Shown here piece after piece: positions 46,207-54,678 of a stretch of 64,000 nucleotides of DNA (its first letter is position 1; every line of letters starts with the position of its first letter). Below the pieces are notes generated by a model. It saw only the letters and a program-made list of their open reading frames with translations. It was not told the DNA's origin and made no database searches. Source of the stretch: Planctomycetota bacterium (lineage in GTDB: Bacteria > Planctomycetota > SZUA-567 > H5-PLA8); NCBI GenBank assembly GCA_016200135.1, contig JACQFI010000003.1:1-64000 (forward strand). The letters are read 5' to 3'. Made by a program: the position numbers and the translations under genes.

Positions 46207-46413
46207 TTAAAGATCCTGAGCGCGCACCGTGGACCGGTTGTTGGCCTTCGCGCGGTCGCCGGCCTTATCGAGCACGCCTGCCACGACCGAGTTCAATGCC
46301 TCGACGATCTCGCCGGACGACTTCATGCCCTTCGATTTCAGATAGGCCTTCACCTTGCTGCCCACCACCAGGCCGCCCGACGTCTCGTTCGACTTTGCCG
46401 CGTTCTTCGCCAC
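46207..46413 (-). CDS. Bacterial histone-fold protein
   Basis: 68 residues from GTG 46413, chosen because AAGGAG lies six bases upstream and the product begins MAKNAAK; an ATG at 46431 is in frame but lacks a site. After a 14-residue tail the sequence fits one histone fold: helix 1 VVGSKVKAYLKSKG, loop, long helix 2 GEIVEALNSVVAGVLDKAGDRAKANN, then loop 2 RSTV and helix 3 RAQDL. R-x-T before a short helix with D-[IL] is the same signature as in archaeal histones, and the length agrees with bacterial histones such as that of Bdellovibrio. Expected to bind DNA as a dimer. It is convergent with the esterase gene. Confidence 0.8.
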   Translation of the reverse strand: MAKNAAKSNETSGGLVVGSKVKAYLKSKGMKSSGEIVEALNSVVAGVLDKAGDRAKANNRSTVRAQDL

Positions 46414-46498
46414 AGGAATCTCCTTAGTCATGCGCTCGCGAGTCTCGGAGGGAAGGTAGCAGATGCCGGGCGGTACGAAAGTATTAACCGCCGCCGCG

Positions 46499-48298
46499 TC
46501 ACTTCCCGGCCTCGGGTTCGGTAGGCATACCCGGCAGCCAGCGGCCTTTGATGACCGCGCGCGTCTTCGACTCCGCGCCCTCGGCGGCGCGCATCTCGAA
46601 GTGCACGTCGCCGGCGAAGCGCGCGAGCTTCTCGGTCAGGCGGAGGTACAACTGCTCGTCCGGATACTTCTCCATGAATTTCGCGGCGCCTTCCTTGTCG
46701 TCGTCGCGCTCGTCCTCCATCGTCGATTGTGCGAAGATGGCCGCCTGCGGCGCGAGGCGCTTGCCGTCCACGCGCAGAAAAAAGACCGGACGGTTCGTCG
46801 TTGCGGCGGCGTCCGGCTTCTCCAGCACGAGGTCCGGCGCGCCCCACATCGGCGCGAGCGGCCCCGAGTCGGAGATCGCGGCGAAGGACTTGCCGGCGAT
46901 CATCCACAGCGGGATCGGCGGGGACTTCTTCACCAGGACGAAGCGCTGAGTCTCGCCCTGCGTAAAGCGCCGCAGGTAGATCTTCCAGTCTTCCTCAGCC
47001 TTCTCGCGGTTCTCCGCAAGGCCGTCCCAGCGCACGCGGCCGAGTTCCGCCAGCGCGCGGCGCGCCGGGTCCGTGGCGTTGAAGGGCAGCGCGAGCACCA
47101 ACTTCGCGATCTTCTCGCCGTTCTCTTCGTCGGGCGGCACGACGGCGAGCTTCAGGCGCGGGCCGAAGGCGGGCCAGAGGTCCCTGTTCAAGTCCACGCC
47201 GGCGTTGTCGAGCGCCAGCAGCCGGTTCTCCCACTTCCGGAGTTCTTTATTCGAGCCGTTCTTGCTGGGCTGGACCTCCCGATCGAGCCAGTTGAGGAAC
47301 GCCGCTCGCATGTTGAAGGGCAGCTCGGCCTCGAGCACCGGCGTCTGCGCGCCGTGCTGGCCCGCGTCGAAGAGCGGCGCGGGGTCGACGACCGGCGGCA
47401 GTTCGCCGACCCATGCGCCCTCGAGTGTCAAGCTGCCATCGCCCGGCGCGCGAACCAGCAGGCGCAGGTCCTTCGGCGGCAGATGCACGCCGACGATCTC
47501 CTGCAGCGGCGGCGGTGGCGGCATCGATTGGATGTGCAGCGGCATGATCTTGAGCACGGCTTCCGGGCGGAGGACAATCTCGCCGAGCGCGTCTTCAGGG
47601 AAGGGGACCGGATCTGCGGGCGCGGGGTGGCCTTCGGGTTCCGCGCCGTTGCTCGCGATGGCGATCAGCCCGCCACCGAGGTCGTGCGCCTCGCGCTTGG
47701 TCTTTTTTTGCGAGGCGAGCCAGACCACCATCCGCGCGAGCGCGCCGCCGCCGCCGCTGAGCCGCGCGAAGATCAGCACCGGCGGCTTCTGTTTGGGCTC
47801 GGGGATCTGCATGGCGAATGCCGCCTCGCCGCCGATCACGCAGCTCAGGCCGGTGCGGCTGAGCGGGAACTCGTTGCGCAGGAAGCGCGGCAGCTTCTCC
47901 CAACTGGCCTGCATCTCATGCCATTTCTTCTCCCAGCCGGTGTATTGGAGGACGTCTGGGTCGTTGACGAGCGCGAGAAAGCGCGGGTCGGTTTACAGCC
48001 CGCGCCAGATCGCGTCGCCGCTCTTGATGTGGATCAGCGCGGCGTGATCGGTGGGCAAGTACGCCGAGACCGGGCCGCCGCCTTCCGTGGCGAAGGAGAC
48101 GAAGAAGAGGCTGAGGCCCGTCGCGCCTATGAGATAGACGGTCGCGACGATGCGCTTCAGTATGGGCCAGCAGCCGGATGAGTGAGGCAGCGGAGTTTGA
48201 GGCGATTGGGCGGCCGGCGTGGCGGGAGCGGGCGTGGGAACCGGATCGGGCAGAACAGCGGGGGGCGCGCCGCTGTTCGAGTCCGCCGCGCCGTTCAA
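46499..48298 (-). pseudogene. Membrane-anchored DUF3352-like protein interrupted by an in-frame TAA
   Basis: A 600-codon frame from TTG 48298 (overlapping the pcm stop, AAGGA upstream) to 46499. The first part has a Pro/Ala-rich cytoplasmic tail, a membrane helix (IVATVYLIGATGLSLFFVSFA) and YLPTDHAALIHIKSGDAIWRG, then TAA at 47993-47995. The frame goes on without a gap as TDPRFLALVNDPDVLQYTG and 470 further residues. The start of the periplasmic part, a Leu-Pro then a substrate-like strand, resembles DUF3352-type planctomycete proteins (low certainty). ATG 47914 could restart a cytosolic product lacking the helix. A single base change or base-call error explains the stop. Confidence 0.7.
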
Positions 48299-48963
48299 GG
48301 TGCGCGATCCTTCTGCTGCTGCTCCGGCCAGTGGGCAAAGCCCTGCGCGCCGATGAGCGGGACGAACATGCAGTCGATGGTGCGGCGCTTCTCGAAGACG
48401 CCGCTCTGCTTGACGCCGACCACCAGCACCTGGCCGTTGGGATCGCCGACGGGCACGGCCAGGATGCCGCCTTCGCCGAGCTGTTCGACCAGCGCGTCCG
48501 GAACGTCCGGGCACGCGGCCGAGACCACGATGCGATCGTACGGCGCGCCTTCGGGCCAGCCGAGCGAGCCGTCGCCGAGCCGGTAGCGGATATTCTTGTA
48601 GCCCAGGTCCAGGAGGCGGTCTTCGGCGGTGGTCGCGAGGAACTCGATGCGCTCCACGGTCCAGACTTCTTTCGCGAGCTCCGCCAGCAGCGCGGTCTGG
48701 TAGCCCGAGCCCGTGCCGATCTCGAGCACTTTCTCGGAGCCCTGGAGTTTGAGCTCCTGCAGCATCAGCGCGACCATGTACGGCTGGCTCACGGTCTGCC
48801 CGTGCGTCAGTTGCAGCGGCCGGTCTTCGTAAGCCTTCTCGCGGTCCAGTGCCGGCACGAAGGCCTTGCGGTCCGCCTTGCCGAAGGCCGCGAGCAGGCG
48901 TGCGTCCGTGATGCCGCGGCGGCGCAGGTCGAACTCGACCATGTCTTCCAGCGAGTTGCCCAT
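48295..48963 (-). CDS. pcm: Protein-L-isoaspartate O-methyltransferase
   Basis: 222 residues. Methylates isoaspartyl residues in damaged proteins. Family marks are the N-terminal RRGITDARLLAAFGKADRKAFVP, QTVSQPYMVALM, motif I VLEIGTGSGYQTALLAEL and the later DGSLGWPEGAPYDRIVVSAACP region with GGILAVPVG. Length is normal. Its TGA overlaps the start of the downstream membrane-protein gene. Confidence 0.93.
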   Translation of the reverse strand: MGNSLEDMVEFDLRRRGITDARLLAAFGKADRKAFVPALDREKAYEDRPLQLTHGQTVSQPYMVALMLQELKLQGSEKVLEIGTGSGYQTALLAELAKEVWTVERIEFLATTAEDRLLDLGYKNIRYRLGDGSLGWPEGAPYDRIVVSAACPDVPDALVEQLGEGGILAVPVGDPNGQVLVVGVKQSGVFEKRRTIDCMFVPLIGAQGFAHWPEQQQKDRAP

Positions 48964-49031
48964 GCGGGAATTCTATGGTGCGCAGCGGAGACAGAAAGAG
49001 CGAAAACGATTAAGTGCTTCAACGGCATTTG

Positions 49032-49106
49032 CCGCCAAGACGCCAAGAGCGCCAAGTAATAAAGGGCATACTCAATTCCGTTCTTGGCGCTTTGGCGTCT
49101 TGGCGG
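49032..49106. repeat. Intergenic inverted repeat of the CGCCAAGACGCC type
   Basis: Left arm CCGCCAAGACGCCAAGAGCG... (49032-49056) pairs with ...CGCTTTGGCGTCTTGGCGG (49083-49106) with one mismatch in 24 and a 26-base loop. Each arm itself repeats GCCAAGA. A related element is at 55715-55870. Confidence 0.85.
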
Positions 49107-49126
49107 TTCCATTATGTCGCCGGACG

Positions 49127-49810
49127 CTACGCGTTGCGGCAGCGCCAGAGAACGCGGAAGAAGCGGCAGGTGTCGGCGAAGGGGCGGATCTTGCTGTTCT
49201 CGGTGCCCTTGTAGATCGTGCGGATCGGGACGGCGGTGATGCGCGCGCCGTTGCGGCAGGCCTTGATCAGGATCTCGGATTCCAGGTCGAAGCGGCGGCC
49301 CGTGAGCGCGAGCGACTGCCAGGTGTCCAGGCGGATGAGCCGGAAGCCGACCTGCGAGTCGCGTATCGGGACGCCGGCCATGCGCGTCACGCACCAGGAC
49401 GTGAAGAGATTGGTGAGGCGGCGGACGCCGGGCATCGCGGCGAGATCGCCCATGCGGTCGCCCAGCACGATATCGAAATGCCCGGTCTCGAACGCCTTGA
49501 GAAAGCGCGGAATCTCTTCGGGGTCGTGCTGGCCGTCGCCATCCAGCGTGACCGCGGCGGAGAACCCCGAGGCCGCCGCGAGCGCGAAGCCGTTCTTGAG
49601 CGCCATGCCCTTGCCGAGGTTGGCTTCGTGCCGCAGCAAGCGCGCCCCGGCGTCGATTGCGGCCTTGGCGGTATCGTCGTTGGAGCAGTCGTCGATGACG
49701 ATGCAAACATCCAGGTGCTTGCGGACGGCCTTGACCACGCGCGCGACGTTCGCCGCCTCGTTGAAGCAGGGCACGATGGCGCAGGTGTTCTTGCGCAGGC
49801 TGGCGCTCAC
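49127..49810 (-). CDS. Glycosyltransferase family 2 (dolichol-phosphate-mannose-synthase-like)
   Basis: 227 residues from GTG 49810, which overlaps the stop of the acyltransferase gene and has GGAGG seven bases upstream. GT-A fold with CAIVPCFNEAANV, VIDDCSNDDT, the DxD region LDGDGQHDPEEI and GDRMGD. No C-terminal membrane segments, so it is the soluble DPM1-like form. Together with the lipid A-type acyltransferase it suggests an envelope-lipid or glycolipid function. Confidence 0.88.
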   Translation of the reverse strand: MSASLRKNTCAIVPCFNEAANVARVVKAVRKHLDVCIVIDDCSNDDTAKAAIDAGARLLRHEANLGKGMALKNGFALAAASGFSAAVTLDGDGQHDPEEIPRFLKAFETGHFDIVLGDRMGDLAAMPGVRRLTNLFTSWCVTRMAGVPIRDSQVGFRLIRLDTWQSLALTGRRFDLESEILIKACRNGARITAVPIRTIYKGTENSKIRPFADTCRFFRVLWRCRNA

Positions 49811-50736
49811 GCGGAGACCTCCGTGGAACCCGAGCGCGCCGGACGAACCGATCCTGCTGAAGGTCCGGAAGACGGCGTCTCCGGCCAGGCCTCGTAGAAG
49901 GCCGCCCACTGGCTGGGGTCCGCGGCAATCTTCGCTTCCAGCACCTTCGCCCAGCGCTGCGCGAATGCGGAGATGGCCTGGTTGCGCGGCAGTCCCGCGG
50001 GAACGGTGACCGGCGCATCAAACTCGAGCGTGTAGCCGCCGCGGTAGTTGCGCCGCACGAAGGTCGGCAGGATCGGCGCGCCCGTGGAGAGCGCGAGCCG
50101 CCACGGGCCTTGCGGAAAAGGGATCGGCCGGCCGAAGAGTTTCACGGGCACCGTAGGCCCGCCCGTGGGCCGGTCGCCTAGGATCGCGACGGGCCGGTTC
50201 TCCCGCAGCGCCCGTAGCGCGGCGATCGCGCCCTGCTCCGTATGCGCGACCGTGACGCCGTGCTTCGCGCGCTGGCCGATAAAGAGTTCGTTCACGCGCG
50301 GATCGCGGTGCATCTGCGCCACGATCAGGATCGGGTAGCCCATGTGTCCGACCATCGAAGCGCCCAGTTCCCAGTTCGAGTAATGTCCCGAGACGAGCAG
50401 GCAGCCGTGGCCGCTTGCCAGAGCCCGGTCGAGGTGCTCGCGGCCCACGACGCGGACGTGTTCGTCCAGATACGCCGGCCCGAAGCGCCGGAAGCCGAAG
50501 AACTCGCAGAGGTACATCCCAAACGAACGGAAGGCCCAGCGCGTCTCGTGGCGGACCGTGGCCTCGGAGGCTTGCTCGCCCAGGATCACACGCATGTTCG
50601 ACTTCACGGCCTTGCGGGCGCGCGGGCTCATCAGGCGATAGAGGTCGGCAAGCCTGCAAGCAGCGCTGTATTGAAGGCCTCGCGGTAAGGTGGAAGCGAG
50701 CAGAGTGATGGCTCGAAAGGAATGGTAGACCAGCAT
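49807..50736 (-). CDS. Lysophospholipid/lipid A acyltransferase, LpxL/HtrB-like
   Basis: 309 residues. The HX4E catalytic motif is SGHYSNWE with His118 and Glu123, followed by GDRPTGGPTVPVKLFGRPIPFPQGP (only the GDRPTGG and FGRPIPFPQGP blocks are diagnostic). An N-terminal hydrophobic segment anchors it in the inner membrane. It would transfer an acyl chain onto a lipid A or similar precursor, in line with a Gram-negative outer membrane. Coupled to the GT2 gene. Confidence 0.88.
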   Translation of the reverse strand: MLVYHSFRAITLLASTLPRGLQYSAACRLADLYRLMSPRARKAVKSNMRVILGEQASEATVRHETRWAFRSFGMYLCEFFGFRRFGPAYLDEHVRVVGREHLDRALASGHGCLLVSGHYSNWELGASMVGHMGYPILIVAQMHRDPRVNELFIGQRAKHGVTVAHTEQGAIAALRALRENRPVAILGDRPTGGPTVPVKLFGRPIPFPQGPWRLALSTGAPILPTFVRRNYRGGYTLEFDAPVTVPAGLPRNQAISAFAQRWAKVLEAKIAADPSQWAAFYEAWPETPSSGPSAGSVRPARSGSTEVSA

Positions 50737-50894
50737 TGGATTGAACGCGCCCTCGCTAAAAACACTCTTTTATGTGCTTTTTGTTTGATCGCAAGCCCAT
50801 TACGCAAAGACATTAACATGAACTGTCGAAATTAAGACGTTCCTTGAGGGCTCTTCTTCGATCAAAAACAACCATTGTGGAATTGGGCAGATAT

Positions 50895-52730
50895 CTAGGC
50901 TGAACCCGGCCGGAATGCCTCAATCCGTAATTCGACATTGGTCTCGCCGCGAAACGTGTTCAAGCCGGGGCGAAAGGCGATGTCGAACGCGCCGCGGCCG
51001 GCCATGTCGCAGAGCGCGTTGAAATGCGCCCCGAGTCCGAAACCGACCGTGCGCAAGACGGCCTGGCCTTGCCGGGCCATAAAGGTGAGGTGCTGTTCCT
51101 GCGCGCCCATGGGCTTGGCCTGCCCGGCGATCTGCACGCCGCGGGCGGCCAGCGTGGGCCGGGCGTTGCCCATGCCGCAGGGTTCCAGCCGTTCGAGATC
51201 CTGGCAGAGCGCGCCGGTGATTTCGGAGAGTTGCAGTTCCTCCTCGATGCGGATCGATGGGCGGAGGTCTTCGGGCGCGAGACGCCGCGCGGCTTCGGCT
51301 TCGAAGACGGCTTGGAACGCAGCCATGGCTTCCACGCGGGCGGAGAGGCCCGCGGCCGCGGCGTGTCCGCCAAAGCTGAGTAAGTGATCGCCGCCAACGC
51401 CGAAGGCTTCCGCCAGATGAAAGCCGCGGATGGAGCGGCCCGAGCCGCGCGCGACGCCGGCCTCGCGGTCGATCGCCCAGAGCACCGCGGGCCGGTGGAA
51501 CTCTTCGACGATGCGCGAGGCCACGATGCCGATCACGCCCGGATGCCAGCCGGGCGAACCGAGCACCAGCGCCTGCGGCGCGGCGGGGGAACTCACCGCG
51601 GCCTGCGCCTGGGCGCGCGCCTGTTCGAGAATGTCCGTCTCGATGCCCTGGCGCTCGCGGTTCAGTTCGTCGAGCTTCGCGGCCAGCGCTTCCGCGCGGG
51701 CGGGGTCGGCGGTGGTCAGGAGTTCCAGGGCGTCGGCGGCCTGGCCGCAGCGCCCGGCCGCGTTGATGCGCGGCGCGAGCAGGAAGGTGACATCGCGGGC
51801 GGTGAGCGCGGGTTGTCCGCGCAACTGGCAGACCGAGAGCAGCGCGTTCACGCCCGGCGCGGCCGTGCGCTGCAGCGCCTTCATGCCTTGCGCGGCCAGG
51901 ATGCGGTTCTCGTCCTGAAGCGGCACGACATCGGCCAGCGTGCCCAGCGCCGCGAGCGCCAGCGCGTCCATCAGAAACGCGCGGAACTCCGGCGAGACCT
52001 TGCGGCTCTGGCTGAAGTCCACCGCCATGGCCCAGGCGAGTTTGAACGCGAGCCCCGCGCCGCAGAGTTCGTTGAACGGATACGTGGAGTCCGCGCGCTT
52101 GGGGTTGATCACCGCCAGTGCGCGAGGCGGACCCGCTGGACCGACGTGATGGTGATCGACGATGATGCAGTCGGCGCCCGCAGCGCGCAGCGCGTCCACG
52201 GGCTCATGCGCGCTGATGCCGTTGTCGAGCGTGATCACGAGATCCGGTTTGCACGCGCGGATGCGCTCGAGGGCCGCGGCGCTCAGGCCGTAGCCGCCGC
52301 GGTCGCGCTCGGGCACGAGCGCGTCGACTTTCACGCCCAGCAGCTTGAAGAATCCGGCGATCAACGCGGTGGAACTGACGCCGTCCACGTCGTAATCGCC
52401 GAAGACGGCGATGCGCTGCTTCTCTTTTACGGCCTTGGCGATGCGGGCGACGGCCGCGGGCATGTCCGGCAGGAGCATGGGATCGTGGAGGCCGTCCAGC
52501 TTGGCGCTCAGGAAGGACTCGGCGCCGCCGGGCTCCGCGAAGCCGCGCCGCACCAGGATGCGGGCGAAGGCTGGCGTGACATTCAGCGCCTTGGCGAGCG
52601 CGCGCGCCGCCTGGGCATCGGCGGGTTCGTCGAATATCCAGCGTTCGGGAAAAGCTTTGCGGCGCGAAGAGGTTCTGGAGGAGGCGGCAGCGACCGGTGC
52701 GAGGCGCTTGGTGGAGGGGTACCGAGCCAT
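50895..52730 (-). CDS. recJ: Single-stranded-DNA-specific exonuclease RecJ
   Basis: 611 residues from ATG 52730 (AGGAG seven bases upstream). 5'-3' ssDNA exonuclease of recombination and mismatch repair. DHH-family motifs in order: FGDYDVDGVSS, LDNGISAHE, CIIVDHHHVG, and LGTLADVVPL; the DHHA1 part has SFGGHAAAAGLS. A short basic N-terminal tail precedes the core. Length is normal for RecJ. Confidence 0.95.
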   Translation of the reverse strand: MARYPSTKRLAPVAAASSRTSSRRKAFPERWIFDEPADAQAARALAKALNVTPAFARILVRRGFAEPGGAESFLSAKLDGLHDPMLLPDMPAAVARIAKAVKEKQRIAVFGDYDVDGVSSTALIAGFFKLLGVKVDALVPERDRGGYGLSAAALERIRACKPDLVITLDNGISAHEPVDALRAAGADCIIVDHHHVGPAGPPRALAVINPKRADSTYPFNELCGAGLAFKLAWAMAVDFSQSRKVSPEFRAFLMDALALAALGTLADVVPLQDENRILAAQGMKALQRTAAPGVNALLSVCQLRGQPALTARDVTFLLAPRINAAGRCGQAADALELLTTADPARAEALAAKLDELNRERQGIETDILEQARAQAQAAVSSPAAPQALVLGSPGWHPGVIGIVASRIVEEFHRPAVLWAIDREAGVARGSGRSIRGFHLAEAFGVGGDHLLSFGGHAAAAGLSARVEAMAAFQAVFEAEAARRLAPEDLRPSIRIEEELQLSEITGALCQDLERLEPCGMGNARPTLAARGVQIAGQAKPMGAQEQHLTFMARQGQAVLRTVGFGLGAHFNALCDMAGRGAFDIAFRPGLNTFRGETNVELRIEAFRPGSA

Positions 52731-52882
52731 GGGCGGACTCCTGGGCGACACCTGAACTGCGCCCGGAAAACCCCTGCCAGGGGTATCGTCCAATGCCACC
52801 GCGGACGCGACTGAAACCCGGCCTTGCCTGGCAGCGCCCCCCGCGCCGGTTGCAAGATTCGAGAGCGGAAAAACGATTCAGA

Positions 52883-53410
52883 TCATTCAGTAATCGAGAG
52901 CCCGTACATCTTCCAGCCTTTTTCGGTGAGCTTGAAGCGGCAATGGAACTGTGTGCTGTCCGTGTTCGGCGGCTTGATCTCAAGCCAGTTGCTCTCCGGC
53001 GTGGCCTTCCCGCGCACCCGGACGCGGAAGACGGCCTCGGCCTTGTTAGGATCCTGGGGGTCGATCGTGACGGGGATGGGTTCGGGCGCCATGGCAACGT
53101 CGATGCGCTGGTTCAGACTCATTAAGACCAGAATCAAAGCGTCGTGGACCTGCTGTTTGTTTACGCGCAGGCCCTGGAAGTCCTCGCTCAGAATCTCAGT
53201 CACGTGAGAAGGGTTCCGGTCGCGCGCGCCTTGCGCGGCGGCGTTGAGGGCGACCCGGATCTTGTCTTCGGGGCTTTCCAGAAAGGCGTGATAGACCCAC
53301 GCGCCCAGCAGAAAGAGGAGCAGCGCGGCCACGATCCCCAGGAGGACGAGCCGCAGCACGCCGTGGGACGGGGGCTGGCGGTTCCCCTTGGAGGCGAGGT
53401 CGTCGCGCAT
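52883..53410 (-). CDS. Single-pass membrane protein, hypothetical
   Basis: 175 residues. One membrane helix (VLRLVLLGIVAALLLFLLGAWVYHAFL) near the N-terminus, then a soluble domain with KIRVALNAAAQGARDRNPSHVTEILS and strands ending FKLTEKGWKMYGLSI, the general pattern of NTF2/DUF4878-like periplasmic domains (inference). It precedes recJ on the same strand with about 150 bases between. Confidence 0.7.
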   Translation of the reverse strand: MRDDLASKGNRQPPSHGVLRLVLLGIVAALLLFLLGAWVYHAFLESPEDKIRVALNAAAQGARDRNPSHVTEILSEDFQGLRVNKQQVHDALILVLMSLNQRIDVAMAPEPIPVTIDPQDPNKAEAVFRVRVRGKATPESNWLEIKPPNTDSTQFHCRFKLTEKGWKMYGLSITE

Positions 53411-53502
53411 GATGGGTCGAGGCTATCCCTGTGCCTTGCCGGGTCAAGGCTTGGGAGCCCAAGCCCACTGCTATATTAAGTGCGGGGAGGGTTCTCTTTA
53501 GG

Positions 53503-53531
53503 TTGACGCGGGCGAGAGACTTGCGTAATCT
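53503..53531 (+). promoter_or_regulatory. Sigma-70-type promoter
   Basis: TTGACG (53503-53508) and TAATCT (53526-53531) are 17 bases apart. A weaker -24/-12-like GGGCGAGAGACTTGCG overlaps it. Start would be near 53538. Confidence 0.6.
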
Positions 53532-53547
53532 TTAGCCCTGCTTTCAA

Positions 53548-53576
53548 GCCCGCGGTTTGGCGGGCGTTCTTTTTTC
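53548..53576 (+). terminator. Intrinsic terminator between promoter and gene
   Basis: GCCCGC (53548-53553), loop GGTTTG, GCGGGC (53560-53565), then GTTCTTTTTTC. It is oriented rightward although no rightward gene lies upstream, so it would act on transcripts from the promoter 20 bases before it, as an attenuator. Confidence 0.65.
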
Positions 53577-53607
53577 TAGCGCTCAGGTATTGGAGTCTCG
53601 AACTCGA

Positions 53608-54507
53608 ATGGCCGTCCAAGAAGCTACCCAGCATCCCGATGCCACGACCTCCGCGGCCCCGTTATCGTCCTGGGGCGGTCTCGTCGCCAAGCTCGTCTTT
53701 CTGCTGATCGGACTGCTCATTGCGTTCGTGGTCGTAATGGTCGTGAACACGCGCAACAGCGAAGCCACGCATTTGAAGGACCGCCAAGGCTGGGACGACG
53801 TTTATCAGGCCCTGAAGGACGCCAAGGACGACAAAGAGAAAGTGGCCGCGCTGGAAGGCGTTTGGTCCAAGGTGGATACGAGCAGTGCGCATCCGTATGT
53901 GATGCTCGAACTGGCGCAGGAACAGTACCAGTTGGCCGTCTCCGAACAGCGCCCCGCGCCCGAGCGTAAGAGATCGCTCGACCGCGCCAAGCAGGTCTTC
54001 GATCTTGTGCGCGAACGGGAAGGCAAGCACCCGCTCTATGGCGGCCTCGCGTCCGAGGGCTCCGCGGCCTGCCGCGAACAGGCGGGCGATCTCGACGGCG
54101 CGATTCAAGTCCTCACCGATGCCGTGGGCCGCTACGAGAGCCACTTCCTGCACACCAAGCTCTGTTACGAACTGGGCCGCGCGTACTGGATGCGCTCCTT
54201 AAAGAGCGCCGACGCGAAGGACCGCGAAGAAGCGCTGCGCTGGGAAGATAAGGCGATCCAGGATACGCAGGACAACGCTTCGCGCGGGTTCCGCTGGCGC
54301 GAAGAAGCGCAGTTCATCAAGAGCGTTCTCGAAAAGCACGGCCCTGCCTGGCCGGATAGCGCTCCGCCGCCCGCCAAGCCCGCCGTCGAGCAGAAGACCT
54401 CCGCGGAGAAGACGCCGGACGCCAAAACGGCTGAAGAGAAGTCGCCCGCCGAGCCCAAGAAGGCCGATGCGCCCGCCGATCCGAAAGCTGCGAAGTCCGA
54501 GAAGTAA
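53608..54507 (+). CDS. Membrane-anchored TPR-like protein
   Basis: 299 residues from ATG 53608. An N-terminal tail is followed by one membrane helix (LVFLLIGLLIAFVVVMVVN) and helical repeats with TPR spacing (DDVYQALKDAKDDKEKVAAL, PYVMLELAQEQYQLAVSE, KLCYELGRAYWMRSLKSAD). The last 55 residues are a low-complexity Lys/Ala/Pro/Glu tail. The layout resembles YfgM/TolB-neighbour type anchors but no specific family is assigned. Confidence 0.72.
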   Translation: MAVQEATQHPDATTSAAPLSSWGGLVAKLVFLLIGLLIAFVVVMVVNTRNSEATHLKDRQGWDDVYQALKDAKDDKEKVAALEGVWSKVDTSSAHPYVMLELAQEQYQLAVSEQRPAPERKRSLDRAKQVFDLVREREGKHPLYGGLASEGSAACREQAGDLDGAIQVLTDAVGRYESHFLHTKLCYELGRAYWMRSLKSADAKDREEALRWEDKAIQDTQDNASRGFRWREEAQFIKSVLEKHGPAWPDSAPPPAKPAVEQKTSAEKTPDAKTAEEKSPAEPKKADAPADPKAAKSEK

Positions 54508-54599
54508 TCCATCCCGGCGTTCAGCATCAGTAAACCTATGGTTGTTATTTATCTAGCTCTCAGCACTTGAAAGAGTTGCGAGAGCGCTTATCTATCCCG

Positions 54600-54627
54600 T
54601 TGCAAAACAGGGCAGGTAACTTATACT
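54600..54627 (+). promoter_or_regulatory. Sigma-70-type promoter of the corrinoid protein gene
   Basis: TTGCAA (54600-54605), 16-base spacer, TATACT (54622-54627). Start near 54634, which leaves a 45-base leader to GTG 54679. Confidence 0.55.
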
Positions 54628-54678
54628 AAAGTTATCTACTTTGTCATGTTTCCAAAGCCGGAGCAAAAGGGGGCCAAC

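Noticed and set aside
46463..48181. 572-codon plus-strand frame opposite the DUF3352-like gene
   Set aside because: Shadow composition; the minus strand, despite one stop, has a membrane helix and coupled start with pcm.
51384..52814. 476-codon plus-strand frame over recJ
   Set aside because: Antisense shadow of a gene with all RecJ motifs.
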